This document shows positions 51,295 to 58,931 of a stretch of 64,000 bases of DNA, one piece after another. The stretch lies in assembly GCF_018614035.1 (NCBI RefSeq), contig NZ_JAGGPA010000011.1, positions 1 through 64,000 of the forward strand, given 5' to 3'. The DNA comes from Streptomyces sp. ISL-96. Its GTDB lineage: Bacteria > Actinomycetota > Actinomycetes > Streptomycetales > Streptomycetaceae. The stretch's first letter is position 1, and every line of letters starts with the position of its first letter. The notes under the pieces are model-generated. The model ran no database searches. It worked only from the letters and a program-made list of their open reading frames with translations, and was not told where the DNA came from. The translations under genes and the position numbers were made by a program.

Positions 51295-52290
51295 CCTCTC
51301 GCGGGCCCGCAGCGCCCAGCGCAGCCGCTCGTAGCGGTTGGGCGGCAGCAGCCCGGCCGCCTCCTCCTCGGTGACGAAGCGCCAGCCGCGCAGTTCGGAG
51401 CCGGGCAGCACCAGCCGTCCGGCCGCCGCGCTGTCGAGCGTGCCGCCGTCGAAGATCAGGCGCAGACCGCCGAAGGCGGGTGGCCGCGGCGGCTCCCAGT
51501 CGACGACCAGCAGTCTTGGTACGTCGACGAGTTCTATCCCTATCTCCTCCCTGACCTCGCGCATCCCGGCGCGAGCGGGCGCCTCCCCGGACTCCACGAC
51601 TCCACCTGGGAACTCCCAGCCCGGCTTGTAGGTGGGATCTACGAGCAGCACCCTGTCCGCCTCGTCGAAGAGCAGTACCCCGGCGGCGACGGTCTCGGCC
51701 GTCGGCTCGGGTGTCTGCACGATCTCGCAGCTGCCGGCAGCGCCGGTCCGTACCGCGTCGGCGATCTGTACGGCGGTCTGGGCCGGGGTGAGCGCACTGG
51801 TGTCGATGACGTGGGCGTCAGCGGCGAGCCACGACAGAGCGGCGCGATAGGGCTCGATGTGCTCGTACGCCCATTGCCGTACGCGCTCACTGCCTTCGGG
51901 GTCGTCCACCAGTTCCTCGCGGGCGGCGATCCGCCCGCGCAGGATCGTTTCGTCGGCCGACAGCAGCACATGGCACACCGCGATACGGCGCGCGGCGAGC
52001 CCGCCGAATATCTCGTCGCGGTACTCCTGGCGCAGCAGCGTCATGGGCACCACCAGCATGCCGCCCACTTCCGCGAGCAGCGCGGCCGCTGTGTCCACGA
52101 CCAGACGGCGCCAGATGGGGAGGTCCTGGTAGTCGGTGACCTCCGCGAGCCGCTTCTGCGGCAGCAGGTTCCGCAGTTCCCCGCCGATCCGTTCGGGGTC
52201 GTAGAAGGTGCTGTTCGGGATCAGATCGATCAGTTCGCGCGCGGCGCTGGTCTTGCCCGCACTGAACGCACCGTTGATCCAGACGATCAC
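51253..52290 (-). CDS. P-loop kinase / Nudix hydrolase fusion
   Basis: A 345-residue protein from GTG 52290. The first 190 residues are an AAA-like nucleotide kinase: INGAFSAGKTSAARELID (Walker A), YDPERIGGELRNLLPQKRLA, VVPMTLLRQEYRDEIF and HVIDTSALTP, like small Streptomyces shikimate-kinase-type proteins. Residues about 210-345 are a Nudix domain with EFPGGVVESGEAPARAGMRE followed by VREEIGIE, a complete Nudix box, and LLVDPTYKPGW. The fusion suggests kinase and pyrophosphatase steps on the same nucleotide compound. The final codons overlap the MBL gene. Confidence 0.88.
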   Translation of the reverse strand: MIVWINGAFSAGKTSAARELIDLIPNSTFYDPERIGGELRNLLPQKRLAEVTDYQDLPIWRRLVVDTAAALLAEVGGMLVVPMTLLRQEYRDEIFGGLAARRIAVCHVLLSADETILRGRIAAREELVDDPEGSERVRQWAYEHIEPYRAALSWLAADAHVIDTSALTPAQTAVQIADAVRTGAAGSCEIVQTPEPTAETVAAGVLLFDEADRVLLVDPTYKPGWEFPGGVVESGEAPARAGMREVREEIGIELVDVPRLLVVDWEPPRPPAFGGLRLIFDGGTLDSAAAGRLVLPGSELRGWRFVTEEEAAGLLPPNRYERLRWALRARERSAVLNLEAGVPVG

Positions 52291-52554
52291 GGTTCCCCCT
52301 CTTCCGTAGCCCCCAGTGGCTTGCCCGCGACACAGTGCCACGGAAACCGGGGGTCACCGCATGGTGCCCGCGACCGTTTGGGCACACAACCGTGCCGATG
52401 CTGTTGCATGCCAGGGGCAACGGTGCGGGGCACAGGTGGCGTCGAACCGTATGCGTGGATGCCCTGGTGGGATGCGCGAACCGTGACACACGTGCGCGGA
52501 GTCTCGTTGGGCCAGCCGGACAACAGTTCAGCAGACATGGGAGCGGGGTGCGGC

Positions 52555-52743
52555 ATGAGTCGCATGGTGTTGGAACGGTTCCCGGCCGGAGGCCCACGGG
52601 GCAGCTGGCCGGCTGAGGAATTCGCCCTGGCACGGCGCGCGGAGGGGTGCCCGGCGGAGGTCGTGATGGACCTGGAGGCGGACGCGTTCCTGGTCGTCGT
52701 GGTCCAGCGGGCGACGGAAGCGGGCTCGCAGGGGCGGGGCTGA
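52555..52743 (+). CDS. Small conserved protein (62 aa)
   Basis: ATG 52555 encodes MSRMVLERFPAGGPRGSWPA, then EEFALARRAEGCPAEVVMDL and EADAFLVVVVQRATEAGSQ. The WPAEEFA-x-AR-x-AEGCPAEVVMDL block is recognisable as a small Streptomyces family of unknown function. The preceding GGGAGCGGGG region could serve as ribosome site. The gap 52291-52554 before it shows nothing else I can support. Confidence 0.65.
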   Translation: MSRMVLERFPAGGPRGSWPAEEFALARRAEGCPAEVVMDLEADAFLVVVVQRATEAGSQGRG

Positions 52744-52759
52744 CCGCGGGGCCGGCCGG

Positions 52760-53269
52760 TTACGGCTGCTGCGTGGCGTCGAGGTCGTCGGCGTACTGCT
52801 CGATCGCACGACGGTAGCCGCGCACCCTCGGGTCGTTGCTGGTGGCCGCCAGGGCCCTCAGCAGCGTCCGTACGGCTTCGCGGCCTTGGCCGGTGTTGTA
52901 CAGGGCCATGGCCAGGAAGGACTCCAGGGCCGGGTCGTGCGGGAACTCCGCCAGGCCGCGGCGCAGGGTCCGCAGAGCCGGTTCGTAGCGGCCCAGCACG
53001 CGGTAGGTGCTGCCCAGGCCGAGGAAGGCGCCGTGGCGGTCCTCTGCGGGCAGTCCGGGGACGCTCAGGGCGCGTTCGTAGAAGGGCACGGCCTCGCTCT
53101 CCAGGCCGAGCACGTCGTGCGCCCACGCGGTCTGGTAGGCGATCTCGGCGTCCCGCGGGTACCGCTCGCACAGCGCCAGCAACTGGACGCGGGCCTCGGC
53201 GGCCCGGCCGTCCGCGCGCAGCCGTACCGCCTCCGCCAGTGCCGTCTCCCGCTCTTGATCACCATTCAC
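52760..53269 (-). CDS. Tetratricopeptide repeat protein
   Basis: A 169-residue helical protein with three to four TPR units: LAEAVRLRADGRAAEARVQL, AYQTAWAHDVLGLESEAVPF, GAFLGLGSTYRVLGRYEPAL, SFLAMALYNTGQGREAVRTL. Such repeats bind partner proteins. There is no signal peptide. Relatives in Streptomyces are often annotated as tetratricopeptide repeat proteins of unknown partner. Start GTG 53269. Its gene lies 16 bases after the converging small protein's stop. Confidence 0.9.
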   Translation of the reverse strand: MNGDQERETALAEAVRLRADGRAAEARVQLLALCERYPRDAEIAYQTAWAHDVLGLESEAVPFYERALSVPGLPAEDRHGAFLGLGSTYRVLGRYEPALRTLRRGLAEFPHDPALESFLAMALYNTGQGREAVRTLLRALAATSNDPRVRGYRRAIEQYADDLDATQQP

Positions 53270-53308
53270 GCGCCCACGCTCGCACGGTGGGAGGCACCGG
53301 GCAAAGTG

Positions 53309-54280
53309 TTATCCGACGTACGTCGCCGCCTCGCCCGGCTTCCCGCCGAGCCCGAGCGAGGCCGCGGCTGCCGCGCCCACCAGTCCCGCGTCGGTTCCGG
53401 TCAGGGCCGGGGCGACCTTGAGGCGCCGTACGAAGGAGAGCGTGGCGTACTCGCCGAGTGCGCGGCGCAGCGGTGCGAAGAGCACGTCGCCCGCGCCCGC
53501 CACTCCCCCGCCGATGACCGCGATTTCGATCTCGACGAGCGTCGCGGTGGCGGCGATGCCCGCGGCCAGGGCCTGGGCGGCCCGCCGGTACGACGCGACG
53601 GCGACCGGGTCTCCGGCGCGGGCGGCGGCCGCCACGGCGGCGGCGGTGGCGTCACCGTCGGGTCCCGGCCGCCAGCCCCTGTCGAGCGCCCTGCGTGCGA
53701 TGTTGGGGCCGCTGGCGATCCGCTCGACGCAGCCGCGGGAACCGCACGGGCACGGGTCGCCGTCCAGGTCGACGCTGATGTGGCCGACGTGGCCCGCGTT
53801 GCCTGTCGGGCCGGGGTGCAGCCGCCCGCCCAGGACCAGGCCGCCGCCGACGCCCGTGGAGACGACCAGGCACAGCGCGTTGTCGTACCCGCGGGCCGCG
53901 CCCTGCCAGTGCTCGGCCGCCGTCATGGCCACGCCGTCGCCGACGAGGGTGACCGGCCGGCCGGCCGCTGCCCGGCTTACCCGCTCGACCAGCGGAAAGT
54001 CGCGCCAGCCAGGGACGTTGACCGGGCTGACCGTGCCGGCGGAGGCGTCCACCGGGCCCGCGCTGCCGATGCCGACGGCCGTGGCGCGCTCCCACAAGGG
54101 GGATGCGGTCAGCTGCGCGAACACCCCGCCGACGGCGCCCATCACGCTCTCGGCGTCCTCACGCGCGGGCGTCGGGCGTTGCGCGCGCACGAGAATCCGG
54201 CCGTCGCCGTCCACGAGCGCGCCGGCGATCTTGGTGCCGCCGATGTCGAGAGCGGCGACGAGGTCGGTGTCGGGGTGCAT
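53309..54280 (-). CDS. ROK family sugar kinase (glucokinase-like)
   Basis: A 323-residue ROK protein without a DNA-binding domain. It begins LVAALDIGGTKIAGALVDGD, the phosphate-1 motif, has GIGSAGPVDASAGTVSPVNV, VSTGVGGGLVLGGRLHPGPT with the catalytic-Asp region NVPGWRDFPL, and the zinc motif CPCGSRGCVERIASGP. These enzymes phosphorylate glucose, N-acetylglucosamine or N-acetylmannosamine. It is divergent from the LacI regulator; the palindrome between them is the likely control site. ATG 54280 has GGAG upstream. Confidence 0.93.
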   Translation of the reverse strand: MHPDTDLVAALDIGGTKIAGALVDGDGRILVRAQRPTPAREDAESVMGAVGGVFAQLTASPLWERATAVGIGSAGPVDASAGTVSPVNVPGWRDFPLVERVSRAAAGRPVTLVGDGVAMTAAEHWQGAARGYDNALCLVVSTGVGGGLVLGGRLHPGPTGNAGHVGHISVDLDGDPCPCGSRGCVERIASGPNIARRALDRGWRPGPDGDATAAAVAAAARAGDPVAVASYRRAAQALAAGIAATATLVEIEIAVIGGGVAGAGDVLFAPLRRALGEYATLSFVRRLKVAPALTGTDAGLVGAAAAASLGLGGKPGEAATYVG

Positions 54281-54339
54281 GCGGGTTGGATCTCCAGGCG
54301 GAGCAGGGGTGTGGCAGGTCAGAGCCAGTCTCCATTCAG

Positions 54340-54366
54340 TTGACAACGTTGTCCAGGCCCTATGCT
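54340..54366 (+). promoter_or_regulatory. LacI-type operator overlapping a promoter
   Basis: GACAACGTTGTC (54342-54353) is a perfect 12-base palindrome with the central CG of LacI/GalR operators. It includes a TTGACA-like -35 (54340-54345) and TATGCT follows at 54361. The spacer is 15 bases, a little short. It lies between the divergent ROK kinase and lacI genes, so the regulator would control both. Confidence 0.7.
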
Positions 54367-54421
54367 CGACGCCACACCGTTCGAACGCCGAGCTCACCCG
54401 ACTACGACAGGACATCGCACT

Positions 54422-55462
54422 GTGGCCGAGACCGAAAGCCGCCCCGAGCTCCGCTACGGCAACCGGCCGACCATGAAGGACGTCGCCGCCCGCGCCGGAG
54501 TCGGCCTCAAGACGGTCTCGCGCGTCGTGAACGGCGAACCGGGCGTCACGCCCGACACCGAACAGCGCGTCCAGGAAGCGATCGAGGCGCTTGGATTTCG
54601 CCGCAACGACAGCGCGCGGGTGCTGCGCAAGGGCCGTACCGCCAGCATCGGTCTCGTCCTGGAAGACCTCGCGGACCCGTTCTACGGGCCGCTGAACCGC
54701 GCTGTCGAGGAAGTGGCCCGCGCCCACGGCGCCCTGCTCATCAACGGGTCGAGCGCCGAAGACCCCGCCCGCGAACAGGAATTGGTGCTCGCGCTCTGCG
54801 CCCGGCGCGTCGACGGTCTGATCGTGATCCCGGCCGGGGACGACCACCGCTACCTGGAGCCCGAGATCGCGGCGGGCGTCGCCACTGTCTTCGTGGACCG
54901 CCCCGCCGGGAAGATCGACGCGGATGTGGTGCTCTCCGACAGCTTCGGCGGCGCGCGCGAGGGCGTGGCCCATCTGATCGGGCACGGCCATCGCCGTATC
55001 GGCTTCATCGGCGACCAGCCGCGCATCCACACCGCGAACGAGCGCCTGCGTGGCTATTACGCCGCGATGGAGGAGGCCGGGCTGCCGGCCGACGACGCGT
55101 GGGTGTCGCTGGGCAGCACGGCTCCCGAGCGGGTACGGGACGCCGTCACCGCGATGCTGGACGCCCCCGAGCCCGTCACCGCGATCTTCGCGGGCAACAA
55201 CCGCGTGACGGTGACGGCGGTACGGGTCCTCGCCGAGCGGGAGCGTCCCGTCGCCCTGGTCGGGTTCGACGACATCGAACTCGCCGACCTGCTCCAGCCG
55301 GGCCTCACCGTCGTCGCGCAGGACGCCACCATGCTGGGCCGCACCGCGGCCGACCGCCTCTTCCGCCGCCTCGACGGCGCGAACGACGCTCCCGCCCGAG
55401 TGGAACTGCCGACACGCCTCATCGCGCGGGGGTCGGGCGAGATCCCGCCGTGGACCGCCTGA
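54422..55462 (+). CDS. LacI family transcriptional regulator
   Basis: A 346-residue repressor from GTG 54422. The HTH is typical (PTMKDVAARAGVGLKTVSRV, with VNGEPGVTPDTEQRVQEAIE), the hinge LGFRRNDSARVLRKGRT follows, and the periplasmic-binding-type sensor has IGLVLEDLADPFYGPLNRAV, FVDRPAGKIDADVVLSDSFG, GFIGDQPRIHTANERLRGYY, ALVGFDDIELADLLQPGLTV. It probably senses the sugar handled by the divergent ROK kinase. A possible terminator hairpin follows at 55470. Confidence 0.94.
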   Translation: MAETESRPELRYGNRPTMKDVAARAGVGLKTVSRVVNGEPGVTPDTEQRVQEAIEALGFRRNDSARVLRKGRTASIGLVLEDLADPFYGPLNRAVEEVARAHGALLINGSSAEDPAREQELVLALCARRVDGLIVIPAGDDHRYLEPEIAAGVATVFVDRPAGKIDADVVLSDSFGGAREGVAHLIGHGHRRIGFIGDQPRIHTANERLRGYYAAMEEAGLPADDAWVSLGSTAPERVRDAVTAMLDAPEPVTAIFAGNNRVTVTAVRVLAERERPVALVGFDDIELADLLQPGLTVVAQDATMLGRTAADRLFRRLDGANDAPARVELPTRLIARGSGEIPPWTA

Positions 55463-55469
55463 GGGCTGT

Positions 55470-55518
55470 GCGGCCGCCGGTGTCTGCGGCTGTGGGCAGG
55501 CGACCGACCGGCGGCCGC
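55470..55518 (+). terminator. Possible terminator after lacI
   Basis: GCGGCCGCCGGT (55470-55481) pairs perfectly with ACCGGCGGCCGC (55507-55518), with a 25-base loop. It begins just after the stop codon of the LacI gene. The loop is long and there is no T tract, so confidence is modest. Confidence 0.4.
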
Positions 55519-55639
55519 CACAGGTCGGTCCACCGCGCGCCGAGCGCCATCGCGTCAGCAGACAGGCAGCCTACGTACCGGCTGCCCGCACCCCGTCGCC
55601 CCGTTTCCCTCCGTCCCCGTTGACCCCGTCCCCGTTCCC

Positions 55640-55800
55640 CCGTTGTTGCCGCCCTTGATTTGAAGTGCTCTCCCGGATGGATCCGGGAGATTCCCACCTA
55701 CCTCGCGGTGGCGGGCTTGACGCGTTTCCGCGCCTGACGACTGCTCCTCCCGGCAGCCGGGATCGCCACAAGGCCGATCCGGTACAGATGCAACACGTTC
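55640..55800 (-). ncRNA. Predicted omega RNA (reRNA) of the TnpB element
   Basis: By analogy with characterised TnpB systems, the guide RNA should span the end of tnpB and the right end of the element, ending in the flanking DNA. The hairpin at 55669-55690, seven bases after the tnpB stop codon, would be its 3' structural part; the guide would then be the flank, ATCAAGGGCGGCAACAACGG on the minus strand (55659 to 55640). Its 5' limit is a guess. Confidence 0.4.
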
Positions 55801-57083
55801 CGGCCCGCGTTGTGGTCGGCGTTGCCCGACCAGCCGCAGTCCGGGTTCTTGCACACGAACGTAGCCTGGTCCTCCCGGCTGCCGGGCGTGATGAAACCGC
55901 ACGCGGAGCAGCGCTGAGAGGTGTGGGGGGCGGGGACCTTGACGAGGGTTCCGCCCCGGTGGGCGGTCTTGTACGTCAGCATGGTGACCGTACGGCCCCA
56001 TGCTTCGCCGCTGATGGAGCGGTTCAGCCCGGCTTTCTGGGCGACGTTCTTCCCTGGCTGGTCCACCGTTCCTCTAGCGGACTTGACCATGTTCGTGATG
56101 CGGAGTGCTTCCACCACGACCGTGCCGTACTTCTTGGCGATGGCGGTGGTGGTCTGGTGCTGCCAGTCCAGTGCCCGGCGCTTGGCTTTCGCGCGCAGCC
56201 CTGCGATCTGGTCATAGGTGTTCTTCAACCGGCGCGAGGTGCGCTCGCCCGGCTTGCGATGCAGTTTGCGCTGGGCGGCACGCCGCTCCAGGTGCAGGAG
56301 CTTGGCCTGTTCCCGCTCGGTCAGCCACTCGCCGTGGTCGTACGTCTGACCGTCGGACAGGGCGATGGGCACGGTGACGCCCACGTCGATGCCGACCTCA
56401 GGTCCGGTATGGGGCTCGGGTTTGGCTTCAAGGGTCTGGACACGGAAGGCGATGTGCCAGCCGAGCGCATCTTTGACCAGCCGTGCCCCGGTGATCCGGT
56501 TGTCGGTGTTGGCCTGCTTGCCTACGGGAAGGTCTTTGGTCCAGCGGAACCGGACTCGCCCCATCTTGGGAATGTTGACCATGCCCCACCGGCGGTGCAC
56601 ACGGGTGATGTTCAGGTCCCGGCCCTGCGGGATGTCCACCGACATTACCGTGCGGAAACGGGCTTTGAAGTTCGGGGCGTCGGCCCGGCCGTCCCAGCAG
56701 TTCTTCCACGCCTGGAAGTACGTCTTGAGTACTGTCTGTGCCGCCTGGGCGGGCAGTACAGCGAGGAAGTCAATGTCCTTACGGGCCTGGCGGATCGCGG
56801 CGTCCGCGTGTCCGAGCGTCCGCTTCTCCTTCGGCATCATCTCCCACCACGCGTGGAGAAGATTCCACATCGTGCGGGCAGCATGCGCCTGGTCATCGGC
56901 CTTGAGTGACAGGACCGGGGAAAGTGCCAGTCGGGCGCGATGCCCGAACTGCCGCTGCACCAACCCTTGTTCACTCATGGTGACCACCATACTACAGGTG
57001 GTTATATCGCCACGCTGGTACCTCCACCCGGATCTACGCAACGGTCACCACGTCGTCTGCAACCTTCACGTCCACCTGAACTG
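55660..57083 (-). mobile_element. tnpB-only IS200/IS605-type element, about 1.42 kb
   Basis: The element carries one gene (tnpB) and no tnpA. The right end, seen on the minus strand, has a perfect 10-bp hairpin (TCTCCCGGAT/ATCCGGGAGA, 55669-55690) then GCACTTCAA ending near 55660. On the left end the minus strand reads TTGAC (57088 to 57084) directly before the element-specific sequence, the likely target pentamer. It sits directly against a kinase gene truncated after 104 codons (57085). Without tnpA it cannot transpose on its own; mobilisation in trans is possible. Exact boundaries are inferred. Confidence 0.65.
55698..56990 (-). CDS. tnpB: TnpB family RNA-guided endonuclease
   Basis: A 430-residue protein. 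All three RuvC acidic residues are in place: D202 in VGIDVGVTVPIALSDG, E294 in VVVEALRITN and D392 in SGNADHNAGRNVL. The zinc finger is complete (C361, C364, C380, C385: CSACG ... CKNPDCG). The N-terminal helical part begins VQRQFGHRARLALSPVLSLK. TnpB proteins are ancestors of Cas12; with an RNA from the right end of the element they cut DNA next to a short motif and so preserve the element. The gene looks intact. ATG 56990 or 56978 may be the start. Confidence 0.94.
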   Translation of the reverse strand: MVVTMSEQGLVQRQFGHRARLALSPVLSLKADDQAHAARTMWNLLHAWWEMMPKEKRTLGHADAAIRQARKDIDFLAVLPAQAAQTVLKTYFQAWKNCWDGRADAPNFKARFRTVMSVDIPQGRDLNITRVHRRWGMVNIPKMGRVRFRWTKDLPVGKQANTDNRITGARLVKDALGWHIAFRVQTLEAKPEPHTGPEVGIDVGVTVPIALSDGQTYDHGEWLTEREQAKLLHLERRAAQRKLHRKPGERTSRRLKNTYDQIAGLRAKAKRRALDWQHQTTTAIAKKYGTVVVEALRITNMVKSARGTVDQPGKNVAQKAGLNRSISGEAWGRTVTMLTYKTAHRGGTLVKVPAPHTSQRCSACGFITPGSREDQATFVCKNPDCGWSGNADHNAGRNVLHLYRIGLVAIPAAGRSSRQARKRVKPATAR

Positions 57084-57084
57084 G

Positions 57085-57399
57085 TCAAGCGTCCAGGGAG
57101 GGCCCATCCACGAGTTCCATGACGATGACCGGGCGGCCTTCGTGCTCGCTGACGTCGTGGACGGCGATGACTCCGGGATGGCGTACGCGCGCGGCGGCCC
57201 GCGCCTCGCGCTGCATCCGGATCCGCAGGCCGTCCAGTTCGGGCCCCGACGAGTCGTTGTACGTACGCAGTTCCTTGACCGCGACCTCGCGGCCGAGCAC
57301 CTCGTCGACGGCGCGCCAGACGACGCCCATGCCGCCCCTGCCGAGCTGTTCGACCACCCGGTAGCGGCCGGCCAACCGCTCGTTCTCCCCCGTAGCCAC
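57085..57399 (-). pseudogene. Serine/threonine protein kinase (PknB type), truncated next to the TnpB element
   Basis: The frame from GTG 57399 encodes the N-lobe of a Hanks-type kinase: YRVVEQLGRGGMGVVWRAVD (glycine loop), REVAVKELRTYNDSSGPELD (catalytic Lys), ARVRHPGVIAVHDVSEHEGR and PVIVMELVDGPSLDA, then a stop at 57085-57087. The catalytic loop (HRDLKPxN), the DFG and the rest are missing. The break coincides with the left end of the TnpB element, so the element or an associated deletion destroyed the gene. The other flank does not contain the missing part, so more than a simple insertion took place. Kinase activity should be lost. Confidence 0.8.
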
Positions 57400-57469
57400 C
57401 GCTGCCCCGTTCCTGTGTTCCGACTGAGATCGGGTACAGAGTACGGGGCAGTGGTGACAGCGCCGGACC

Positions 57470-58768
57470 CTACTGGGCCGTCGCCGTGAGGTCTCCTCGG
57501 CGGGGCGACGCGAAGCCGTCGAGGTCCGCGCGGGTCAGGCCGGTGAGCCGGGCGACCTCGGCGGTGTCGAGGGCGCCGCAGTCGATGCCGCGCAGCAGGT
57601 AGCCGCTGAGCGCCTTGGCGGTGGCGGGCTCGTCCATCACGTCGCCGCCCGCGTGGTTGACGTACGCGGCGAGGCGCGCGGCGGCCTGCTCGTAGCCCTC
57701 GCGGTAGAAGGCGAACACGGCGGCGTAACGGGTCGGGATGTGGGCCGGGTGCATGTCCCAGCCCTGGTAGTAGGCACGGGCCAGGGCGCGGCGGGTGAGG
57801 CCGTAGTGGAGCCGCCAGGCCTCGTGGACGTGCTCGGTGGCGCCGACGGGCAGGACGTTGGTGGAGCCGTCCGAGACGCGCACGCCGGTGCCCGCCGCCG
57901 CGACCTGCATGATCGCCTTGGCGTGGTCGGCGGCCGGGTGGTCGCTGGCCTGGTAGGCGGCGCTGACGCCGAGGCAGGCGCTGTAGTCGAACGTGCCGTA
58001 GTGCAGTCCGGTGGCGCGGCCCTCGGCGGCGCCGATCATCCGGGCCACGGCGGCGGTGCCGTCGGCGGCGAGGATGGACTGGCTGGTCTCGATCTGGATC
58101 TCGAAGCCGATCCGGCCGGCGTCGAGGCCGCGCGCCTTCTCGAACTCCTCGAGGAGGCGCACCATCGCGGTGACCTGCTCGGGGTACGTGACCTTGGGGA
58201 GCGTGAGGACGAGCCCGTCGGGCAGGCCGCCGGCCTCCATCAGGCCGGTGAGGAAGATGTCGAGGGTGCGGATGCCGCGGTCGCGTACCGCCGCCTCCAT
58301 GCACTTCATGCGGATGCCCATGTACGGGGCCGCCGTGCCGTTCGCGTACGCCTCGCTGATCAGCCGGGCGGCGCGGGCGGCGTGCGCGTCCTCGTCGGCG
58401 TCGGTGCGGCCGCCGTAGCCGTCCTCGAAGTCGACGCGCAGGTCCTCGATGGGCTCGCGCTCCAGCTTGGCCCGTACGCGGTCGTACACCGGCCCGGCGA
58501 GGTCGTCGGAGAGACCGAGGACGGCGGCGAAGGACGCGGCGTCCGGAGCGTGCTCGTCGAGCGCCTCGATCGCCTGGTCGCCCCACGAGCGCACGGTGTC
58601 GGCGGCGAAGACGTCACCGGGTACGTAGACCGTGTGTACGGGCTGGCGGGTGCCTGGGTCTCCCGGGTAACGGCGGGCGAGCTCCTCGTCGACCGGTACG
58701 AGGGAGGCGCTGATGCCCTCGCTGACCGCGCCCGCGAGGCTCGTCGCCACCTTCTCCTGCTGACCCAT
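57470..58768 (-). CDS. HpcH/HpaI-type aldolase/lyase (DUF6986-like)
   Basis: A 432-residue protein from ATG 58768, with GGAGGG six bases upstream. Conserved segments are LRVDFEDGYGGRTDADEDAH, FLTGLMEAGGLPDGLVLTLP, IGFEIQIETSQSILAADGTA, GLHYGTFDYSACLGVSAAY and GWDMHPAHIPTRYAAVFAFY. The Glu and Asp residues in FEIQIET and HYGTFDYS are the metal ligands of a citrate-lyase-beta/malyl-CoA-lyase TIM barrel. It is longer than most HpcH enzymes and resembles an actinobacterial branch without proven activity. Not part of an obvious operon; followed by a 100-base gap and the kinase remnant. Confidence 0.85.
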   Translation of the reverse strand: MGQQEKVATSLAGAVSEGISASLVPVDEELARRYPGDPGTRQPVHTVYVPGDVFAADTVRSWGDQAIEALDEHAPDAASFAAVLGLSDDLAGPVYDRVRAKLEREPIEDLRVDFEDGYGGRTDADEDAHAARAARLISEAYANGTAAPYMGIRMKCMEAAVRDRGIRTLDIFLTGLMEAGGLPDGLVLTLPKVTYPEQVTAMVRLLEEFEKARGLDAGRIGFEIQIETSQSILAADGTAAVARMIGAAEGRATGLHYGTFDYSACLGVSAAYQASDHPAADHAKAIMQVAAAGTGVRVSDGSTNVLPVGATEHVHEAWRLHYGLTRRALARAYYQGWDMHPAHIPTRYAAVFAFYREGYEQAAARLAAYVNHAGGDVMDEPATAKALSGYLLRGIDCGALDTAEVARLTGLTRADLDGFASPRRGDLTATAQ

Positions 58769-58931
58769 TACCAACCCTCCAGTTTTCCGCTTCACGGAAT
58801 CAAGAATCCGCATAGCGAAGTTAGCGGCCGGTCGTGACCTGCGTCAATGGTCTCCGGAAAGCAGCCGGGGCCGCGCGGTGAACCCTCACCACACGACCCC
58901 GGAGCTTTACGGCTTGTCGCTGCCGCGCAGG

